Assembly: GCA_022113835.1 (NCBI GenBank)
Contig: JAILWY010000014.1
Coordinates: 2,728,001-2,792,000 of the forward strand
Source of the DNA: Atopsyche davidsoni
Taxonomy: Eukaryota > Arthropoda > Insecta > Trichoptera > Hydrobiosidae
Length of the DNA stretch: 64,000 nt
Reading direction: 5' to 3'
Numbering within the stretch: position 1 is the first letter of the stretch; each line of letters opens with the position of its first letter. The notes under the pieces were generated by a model. The model ran no database searches. It saw only the letters and a list, made by a program, of their open reading frames with translations, and had not been told where the DNA came from. Below are positions 56,448 to 64,000 of this stretch, in pieces. Both the position numbers and the translations under genes were made by a program.

Positions 56448-56620
56448 CTATACACTGAATACGGTTGCCTCTTGATCCTGCGCGCAGGTTGTGGGGCTTA
56501 CAACACGTGGCTTAGGTGATTTCTCTATTTTGAAAAAAAAATCCCGTACAAATAATATATCCAAGTTGCAATCAATCCATACTATATGAAGATCGCGATT
56601 CGAAAAACTTGGTGCTTTCA
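56448..56620 (+). repeat. Dispersed repeat Rep-B, copy 1
   Basis: Matches, in opposite orientation, 57585-57740. Shared text includes GTGGCTTAGGTGAT, TTTCTCTATTTT, AATCAATCC and ACTATATGAAGAT. A third trace, AGGTTGTGGGGCTTACAA, is at about 57803. Non-coding; class unknown. Confidence 0.6.
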
Positions 56621-56984
56621 AAGTAATCGACACTATTCGCATTAATTTTGTTTATTAAAATAAGTATATAGTATCCAAGCTATGACTATTTCGTACTTAG
56701 GATATAGGATAATTTAGTATATTTTTTTAGATTATCGACGTGCGTGTAACCTGAACCATTTGTAAAAACTTGATGGAAACAGATCAAAATACTTTGCTGC
56801 ACCTAAATCTGACTATTTTAAACTGTCATCTGACCAACTTTTTCTACAGCCAATTCTCTTCATTAAATTATATCCGAAATTCGTAAAAAGTATTTTTTTT
56901 CTTGTAAATTTTTTTATGCGTTCGATCCACACTGAGCTCTGTCTGTATTTTCGTTATTGAATTTCAATAATTGAATGAAGCTTT

Positions 56985-57250
56985 AAGCAATTGCGTTGGT
57001 CGCTTCCAGCGCGGCCGACGGGGCCCATCCCGGGCGTGTGTGCTCCGGGGAGAGTGGGGGGGGGCAGCAGCTCGGGGGGCGGGGAGGCTGCGCGCGGGGG
57101 GGGGGAGGAGAGAGTGCGGAGCGGCAACGTCGCGCAGGCCCGGGACTGTTCCGGATGAAAGTTCGCGGAGACACGCGGAGGCGACCCTTGAACCTTCCCG
57201 CCGAAATGCCGCCCCACAACACCATCGACCACCGACTGCCAATTTAACAC
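56985..57250. other. GC-rich purine-asymmetric block
   Basis: About 57040-57130 is dominated by G-runs on the plus strand (GGGGGGGGGCAGCAGC, CGCGGGGGGGGGGAGGAG). Frames are open on both strands without any domain. It may form G-quadruplexes; candidate regulatory DNA. Confidence 0.35.
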
Positions 57251-57261
57251 CTCACCGGTGT

Positions 57262-57350
57262 TGAGCTGAGTGTAGAAACACCCGCGGACACACCATGAAC
57301 ACTGGTTCAGCATGAGCTCAGTGAAATGATCGCCAGCCTCCTCGATGAAG
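57262..57350 (-). mobile_element. Rep-A, copy G (partial)
   Basis: Reverse-orientation fragment with GAGTGTAGAAACACC, ACCATGAACACTGGTTCAGC and GTGAAATGATCGCCAGCCTC. Confidence 0.6.
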
Positions 57351-57584
57351 AAGATGGTGTTTTCTGTCCTCCGACGCTCCAAAGCTCCAAGTAGTTCAAC
57401 AACAAAAAAAACCAAAGCTTCGACTCGAATTCAGTAAAGTTTTAAAAGGCTGCCAAGCTTTCATTATTTTTGAAATATTGTTTTATCTTGACAAGATCAT
57501 AGACACTTTGTTTTATCGTGTAACGCTCCATTTCTACTAACCCTAAACTGTCAGCTGGTGTTCCCAAAACTTTATAATATAAGC

Positions 57585-57740
57585 AATCTTCATATAGTGC
57601 GGATTGATTGCGACTTGGATAATGTATATCTTTTCAAAAAGTTTTTTTACACATATTGTTCCCTTCACAACGAAAATAGAGAAATACATGTACGCTATCA
57701 CCTAAGCCACACAACCTACGCGAAAGATCAAGGGATAGGC
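57585..57740 (-). repeat. Dispersed repeat Rep-B, copy 2
   Basis: Inverted relative of 56448-56620 about 1 kb away; see that copy for shared strings. Together the two could pair as a long imperfect inverted repeat. Confidence 0.6.
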
Positions 57741-59186
57741 ACATACCATGTTATAACTATTGTACTTTAAATTTACTAAATGAAAAAATAAAGAATAGAA
57801 ACAGGTTGTGGGGCTTACAAGGTGTGGATTGTGGATTTCGTTATTGAGTTGGTGTTTGTAAAAATAATGTAAATAACCCTTTTTGCTCGAATGATCCTTC
57901 TCTACTACTACCACAAGACTCTAAGCATAGGTCTAGGCCTGATGAGCGATGGGAAACTACTTGTCTTATATGATTCAAACCTGCCTAGAAACAGTCCTGG
58001 AAAATTTGCAGGTACAGTCGCTAAGTCTACTGCCTTTTTCCATCAGTCCATTCCATTGCTGAAATAGCTTTAAATCACTCATAGACAAATTCCGGAGACG
58101 CATCACCCAGAGCACACAAACAATCGTGCATTGCTTACCTCCATGCATATTTCGCGCGCTCTTACAGCTTTGATGCCTAAAATATAACACTGACGAAATT
58201 CTATCCCAAGAATATTTTTTTTAGTAAATATTTTGGCAATCTGATCCTCGCCGTCTGTTCAGATTACCATAACAATGGCTTCGGTTACACGAGCCCTCTA
58301 AATAAGTGGGTGAGCAGCAAATAGTGTGCCCCGGGGACCAGATAGGGGGGGCACTATACCGAGCCGCAATGTGTCTTCCACTATCGAAATACATATAACA
58401 GCAATTACCTGTCGTAACTATCACTCTGTTTTACCAATAAAGCTAACAACTTAGTTATTCTTGAGATGTGCATCTTACGTCGTCTGGTGGGTCAGAAAAT
58501 TACGCGCGCAGATATCCCGACTTATCGAGTTACGCAACTTGGCAATCACGTGCATATTTTAATCCGTCTTGCTAATTGATTTAGCAGATAATTTAGTGTA
58601 CGTTTTATGGTAGGTCAAAATTTTTCATGCGCATAATGTCATGCCGGTCGAAAATGTCAAGAGTGTCGATTCTCCGGAATATGACCGTGACATTAAAAAT
58701 TCACATGTTTTCTGCGCTTATGATTGAAACAATATTAGAAATGCATTTATTGGCGTAATTTAATCTGTTTGGAATTCGTTTATCGAGTGTCGGAATAAAG
58801 GTTCGTAAATGTGTGATGGTAAATAAATTATTATGGACTATTGTCTCTTTCCCTGATATTTTTACATTAGTGATATTAGTATTACGTACAGGCATGATAA
58901 TACAATAGTATTTTTTGATTGGCTGGTATAACATGTATTATGTTACAAATGGTAAATGTTGAAGCATTTTTATGCACTTAATAAATCTAGGCCATCGGTG
59001 TCGAATGTTGTTGGTTTATTCTGTCGTTATGTCAGCGAAAAGATCTTTCGAAGCGTAGAAAAGTGGACTGGAATGCGACCTATTTTCGTGTAGATCAAAG
59101 CCACTTCTATATAGCTTAGATTCAAATGCCTTTATAAAACCTAAAATAAATTTATTTATAGATTTTCAAAATGAAAATATATATAT
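57741..59186. other. Non-coding stretch
   Basis: No convincing gene. A GC-balanced block lies at about 58230-58390. A Rep-B trace is at about 57803-57820. Confidence 0.35.
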
Positions 59187-59481
59187 AGTCAAACCTTTGA
59201 TTGTGAGTAACTCGATATACGAGCGATGTCTCGTAATACGAAGATCAGCATGTCCTGAAAAAAGCTTTATACTGAATCACTTTTTCAGCGAGACTTTGAA
59301 TTATGAGAGTTTGAAAAATTATTTTAATAAAACCTGGAATGGTGTCTTCCTCTTGTCTAATAGAACCTCAGAAGTGCTAGCGATGAATATGACTAACGAT
59401 AGTCTAATGCCACATTTCCGCGAAAGCCTTAAAAGGAGGCAAAGGCAAATGTCACTGGATAAGTTTCTTGTTAAATACTAA
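59187..59481 (+). pseudogene. Tigger/pogo-like transposase remnant (C-terminus)
   Basis: The left edge AGTCAAACCTTTGATTGTGAG resembles a Tigger-type terminus (CAGTCAAACCT...). A short open frame ends HFRESLKRRQRQMSLDKFLV followed by KY and a stop, which is how Tigger/jerky-type transposases typically end. The DNA-binding and DDE regions are gone. The assignment is from family resemblance of this tail. Confidence 0.6.
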
Positions 59482-59546
59482 CTAATCAATTTGAATAATT
59501 TAATATTGTTGATGGACAAGGCATTTGATTGGTGAAGATCCATTTT

Positions 59547-59683
59547 TTTATAATGATAAAGGTAACTTTGTATTCTTTCTTCACTTTGAGTTTAATATAT
59601 TTTTTTGCATGACTAGTTTCGACCAGCAGACTTGGTCATCATCAGATGCATAACTAAACTGTTTAGTTATTCATCTGATTGGG
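59547..59683. repeat. Half copy of the fold-back element
   Basis: TTATAATGATAAAGGTAAC, TTCTTCACTTTGAGTTTA, ACTAGTTTCGACC and GGTCATCATCAGATGCATAACT match the arms and centre of the split element at 4.63-10.35 kb. Only one arm and the centre are present. Confidence 0.75.
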
Positions 59684-59929
59684 CCATTTTCAAATTTCAA
59701 ATCTCTATATCCCTAACACCCAAGTTCAAATAAGGCAAATTTGACAAATCGCTTATGGTCTAGTTAGATTAGGTTCTTTTAGTTTTTTGATACACTTAGG
59801 ATAATGGTAGGAGCTTCTTGTCGTTGAGCAGTCATAGGGCAGGTTAGGTTATTTTTTGAGAAATTGCATTTGTTTAGGTTAGGTTGGTTTTGTCTAGTCG
59901 TATGACTGATCGTTATTTAGTTTTTTTTC
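59684..59929. other. Spacer with telomere-like motifs
   Basis: Scattered TTAGGTTAGG and AGGTTAGGTT strings (insect telomere-type) occur at about 59770-59890 but are too few for a telomeric tract. No gene is seen. Confidence 0.35.
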
Positions 59930-60190
59930 GAATTCGTCGTGGGTCTGGGTGGGTCCGGGGCGCGCCCCCCGCGGCGGCCCTGGTGGCCGCGGCATGCGGG
60001 TAATGTTAAATGTAAATGCAGATGTAAATGCGCCCCCCTCCCGCGTGCCTCTGCCCCCCTCCTTCCCCCCCAGAGCCGCGGCCAGAGCAATGATCCCCGC
60101 CTGAGTAGCCGGGACAGCCCGGGAGAGCGGCTTCATCGGCTGATCCACGTGCCCATCGCGACGCTCCCTGATTCAATCGATTATTTCGCC
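59930..60190. other. CpG-rich island with a strong acceptor-like site
   Basis: CpG-rich block. At 60048-60073 a long pyrimidine tract ends in CAG, like a splice acceptor. Joined in phase to the donor at 37872 it would stop after about ten codons, so it is not called an exon of the E93-like gene. Candidate regulatory DNA. Confidence 0.3.
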
Positions 60191-62227
60191 AATCAAAAAA
60201 TGCAAACTGATGAAAGTTATTTGTATGGCGAATATAAAAAAAAAAACAAATGGCTAAGAGGCTACGAGCATTTATGTTGATGAGCGCTTTCGCCTTGGCG
60301 CTCAACTCTGCAAGCTTTGAATGACTATTTTGCTGCTGATCAAACCAAAAAATTATAAAAAAAAACGGCATGGCGCTTTCTTGATGTAGTTGGTTTTGCG
60401 TTGGTAATATTTATAATCGAATTGAGTTCAACTCGACATGTCTCCGGCCGCTTTTTATTAATCTCGTTACATTCCCGTCCACGTAATTTGATTTATGGAT
60501 CCACTTATAAATCAGGCGAACTGATTATTCTGATGCCAGAAATTCTTGATCCCTGAATTTATGGCGGGGTGACAAGCCGCACGATCTGAAACAGCATTAA
60601 TTTTTCAGTATATCATTTTATATATTACCGCATCGCCTTAACTCACAACTGACAACCGAATGGAAACTGCGTCATTAACTTAAGCAAAACCGTAGAAAAA
60701 CACCCAAAAAGTAGGTTCGCTATTGCATTTTTCCTTTATTTTTTCCATGGAAGCTGCAGTGAGCTATATCTGGTATTTTGAGAAAAATCACCAAAATATT
60801 AAATAACAAATATTTTTAAGTAAATGAGAGCGTTTATTATTTAACTTATACTAAACCATAGTGCACTCTGCAAGTATACAAGGAGCACTATGGTCTTGGG
60901 ACAGACACTTGTTTAAATCTCATAGGTCACTATAGGTCAAGTACCCTCGCTACTCGACTTTAGTTTATGAGAAACATCACGATCTACATCGAAATTAAAT
61001 TAAGTTTATACATTGTTCGTAAACTTTACTAAATGTATAATAACAACAGTATACTAAATCTGGCCTATATAATTAATATTTATTTTAAATTTTTTTGTTC
61101 ATATTTTACTGTGCTCAAAAAATATTTTGGATTTACAAATTAATAATTTTAAAATTACTTCATTTATTTTCTTATAATGGACACCGATGAATATCTTTTG
61201 TTCGCAAGATTATTATAAAAATAGCCATGGTTATATTAGATTTCTTCCATAAATTTAGTTTGGGGAAAATATTCCTTTGTTTTTTTTTAAGAAAGCACCC
61301 CCTTCCAGAAAAAAAATATTTTGCTAGAAAAATACTCACCCGGAAACATGGTGAGTGCTTTTTTGCGTATAATCAGAGGTTTATTTTAATTTGTTGTATT
61401 TATTTTTCTAATTTCGTTCTTCGATACTGGGAAAAACGATTTTTATTAAATAAATATATCTTGGAAATTAAAAACACTTGAACTTTCGTAAAAAAAATAA
61501 TTCAGCACTTTGTTAACATTTTTAATGTTTTGCTATTTTTAAATGTGCTTACAACAGACCTTATTTTCATCACAAGAAGATTGATGTTATTTTTACAATT
61601 TTATTTTTTATTTTTTATGTACAATATTATAGTGCAAATTATATTTGAAAATTTTACAGAATGTTTAACGGATTAACAGAATTATTACTATTAACAAGTG
61701 TATCGACCTGTTCTTCCTAGCCAGATCTGATGCCAAAATATATGTATTTATTTCAATAGCATGAAATAAATTCGATGTAAAATGATGCTTTAATTTTTTG
61801 TGCACAATATATAGAAAAAATGAGTGAATATACCGATCGGTTTAAGTATACTTCTAGCTTGAAAATTGATTAGAAAATGATTAAAAAAAACATATCATCA
61901 AACAAACCAATCATGAATTTTAGGGACTAATTCTAAGATAAGGGTGCAGTCTAGAGGTTTTTATATCTTGTAATAAAAACCACACCCAGTAAAAAAAATA
62001 CTGTGAAAACTTTAAATAAGCACTTGTTGAAAAATATTTTGAATTTCCAATAAATGACACATTGTCAAATACTGAAACGACACCTAAATTGGGTTTTATT
62101 TTATATAAAACTTGCAGACTGAAAAAAAATATTTTTTAGCAAACCGAATTTTATATCGTATGGAACCGAGAATATTATTTTAGAATCACTGCTATGCCAA
62201 AGAAAAAAAAACATAAGGCACGCGATT
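60191..62227. other. AT-rich non-coding stretch
   Basis: No gene, RNA or recognisable repeat is seen. Confidence 0.4.
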
Positions 62228-62295
62228 TAATCTAGTAGTAGTGGTAAGAATGTTGGCTTTCTGACCAGAGTCCCAGGTTCATGTCAAACAGTTAT
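62228..62295 (+). repeat. tRNA-like SINE head fragment
   Basis: TAGTAGTGGTAAGAATGTTGG has the look of a pol III A box region, and CCAGGTTCATGTC about 40 bases later of a B box (GGTTCATGTC). The order and spacing fit a degenerate tRNA-derived SINE head. There is no intact cloverleaf, so it is not called as a tRNA gene. Confidence 0.4.
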
Positions 62296-63424
62296 ATTTT
62301 TTCGTTTAGATCAAAAATCAGATTTAAACGAAATAAAAACATTAATCTTTTTTGTGTGAGTTTGTGACGGGAAAATAGTAAAGACTGTACAAACCCGTAT
62401 ACAGTCGCGATTGCCATAAGAATTTGTTGGTCACTCTCAGGGTGTCCGACCTCAGATGTCTCCCACTCTCGAAATAAGCATAAAACTCTCGAAAATAAGT
62501 GTAGCAGAGCGATCAAAGAGGATATATTTATATATAGTATATATCTCTACCCTGGGAATTCAGGAAAATCTTCATCCCTCTTGTAGGTGGGAGCTGGGGT
62601 GGGCGGCCCGGATCGTACCTTCGCCTCCCGAACCGATATCTTACAGAAAACCAACATAAAGCATAACCTCCTACGCCTTATCACATTTCTTTCAGGATTT
62701 TCCCTTTATTACACGATAACGCCATTTTAATATTTTTGACTGAAAGCACTTAGTGAACCTATATATTATATATACAAGTATAAATTTCGCAGTTCAGGCG
62801 TTCTCGAGTATTTATTAACTCTTGTCAATGTCTCGTTTACTACAAATATTACAACATCATTCAGTACAACTACGTCATTTAGAATTAAACTTTTTAAGTG
62901 TGATGGTTGCGCGCTTTTTACAGCCTGAGAGTATTCTGGATTCTTCATTTTAATTATTGTGTTTTTTTATAGTCCACCGCAGACAGGTGTCTGGAGCGTT
63001 AAATTATTCCGCTTCTGCCCGCATCTGCTGTGTATCCCATCGAAAGTTATTTTAAATTTTACGTCGGTTTCGACTCACGGTGTACGTATCGGTCGTTGGC
63101 TGTTTATAAATTTTACACATTGTCTATGAATCGCGATATAAGTCAGTGAATACGAGGCAAGCGAACTGAGCACACGTGTGTTTGAATTTTATCTTCCTGT
63201 TAGCGAAGCGCAAGTAGAAGCCTCCAAAAGCCAGCATAACATAGCACTTTTTAAGATGTGTGAAGTCTGTGCGATGTATTTGGGTTGTACACGCGTGCAG
63301 TGGTTTGTATAGAGCTTTCGCGATTCTGGGTGGTTCCCAATTTGCCGCCGTTACTAAATCAATAAAAATCAGTATATTACGGTGCATTTTTAATTTTTTT
63401 AAAAATATTATTTGAATAAATACA
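62296..63424. other. Non-coding stretch
   Basis: AT-rich with a few mixed blocks; no gene is seen. Confidence 0.35.
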
Positions 63425-63680
63425 CTCTCAGAATATGAGCTGCCCAAGTCGGGCACTCTTATCGCCCTCCTCTAGGTGCGCCTCTGCTCGCAGACATCTC
63501 CCCCAGATTCAAGCCCGCGCCACACCTGCGGTCACGCCTGGCCACGCCGGACACGCTCCGTGCGCCACGCCGACGCTGTGGGAAGGAGCCCCGCCGACGC
63601 AGCCTTCCCAGGCTTATAAAAAATCCCACAACACAAATCCAACCATAAAACTTACCTCCACCAAAGCAAGGGAATAGCTA
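63425..63680. other. GC-rich unique block
   Basis: About 63440-63620 is C-rich and CpG-containing, with GCCACACC and GCCACGCC-like themes. An 80-codon frame across it has no recognisable domain. Nature unknown. Confidence 0.3.
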
Positions 63681-64000
63681 GTGTGTCAGTGTGAAACATT
63701 GAAATGCAACGAGGATCTACGTTTACGCAATGCTACAAAACTTATCCGTCCAAATTCGCAGCGACACAGCTTGTAACAGATTTGCAATAAGCCAATAGCG
63801 TATCTTTATTTTTTTATTTATAGTTTTGCTTCAGTATTCACAATTCAATATATATACAATTCAATATATACAATTCAGCTTGAGATTTAGGGATCGAACT
63901 GAAGCACATAGCACTGAGCCATCATGCCCATATAATCCACAACAAGTATGCATAGCCATCTGGCTAGTATATCACGGAGATATTTTCTGTAGGGATATTG
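63681..64000. other. Non-coding window edge
   Basis: AT-rich. About 63880-63945 (TTTAGGGATCGAACTGAAGC...) resembles an inverted tRNA-derived SINE head. No gene is seen. Confidence 0.35.

Noticed and set aside
60048..60175. Strong acceptor-like site followed by a protein-like frame, as a second exon of the E93-like gene
   Set aside because: Joined in phase 2 to the donor at 37872 it meets a stop after about ten codons, and no donor follows. The open phase would need a different upstream exon.
62228..62295. A tRNA gene
   Set aside because: Box-like strings are present but no acceptor stem or cloverleaf can be drawn; a SINE head fits better.

Overview
This is eukaryotic, AT-rich, repeat-laden and gene-poor DNA, almost certainly from an arthropod and most likely an insect. 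Four observations point that way. There is a Bel/Pao LTR retrotransposon whose primer-binding site resembles an arthropod tRNA-Tyr site. There are remnants of mariner-like, hAT-like, Tigger/pogo-like and RTE-like elements. There is an Inr plus DPE core promoter at canonical spacing. The only host coding exon has the motif set of the ecdysone-response factor E93/Mblk-1 (LCOR family). The species cannot be named from the sequence; the low gene density suggests a fairly large genome, and a hemimetabolous insect is a guess.

Layout. 0.6-3.5 kb: satellite-like tandem repeats (231 bp and about 250 bp periods) and a copy of a dispersed repeat called here Rep-A. 3.7-4.1 kb: RTE-like LINE debris. 4.6-10.35 kb: a fold-back element split by a complete, very young Bel/Pao element on the minus strand. 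That element has identical 435-bp LTRs, a 5-bp target duplication and one intact 1520-codon frame, but it has lost reverse transcriptase and carries two expanded in-frame tandem arrays. 10.4-33 kb: mostly AT-rich non-coding DNA with Rep-A copies, two short mariner derivatives (one nested in a Rep-A copy), a palindromic SINE-like element, a 368-bp tandem repeat and several islands of balanced base composition that may be regulatory. 33-34.9 kb: a GC-rich, CpG-rich region with two candidate TATA-less promoters. 34.0-37.87 kb: the large E93-like exon on the plus strand, ending at a strong splice donor. 37.9-64 kb: probably its long downstream intron, holding a second palindromic SINE-like element, a third mariner derivative, more Rep-A copies, a hairpin-bearing 124-bp array, a 31-bp minisatellite, a two-part satellite of about 350 bp, hAT-like, RTE-like and Tigger-like remnants, and more GC islands.

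How it fits together. The window is best read as one regulatory gene locus (the 5' part of an E93-like gene, with its DNA-binding pipsqueak-type exons lying outside) embedded in mobile and satellite DNA. Apart from the E93-like exon and the retrotransposon frame, open frames in the window are transposon remnants or shadows of GC-rich or repeated DNA.
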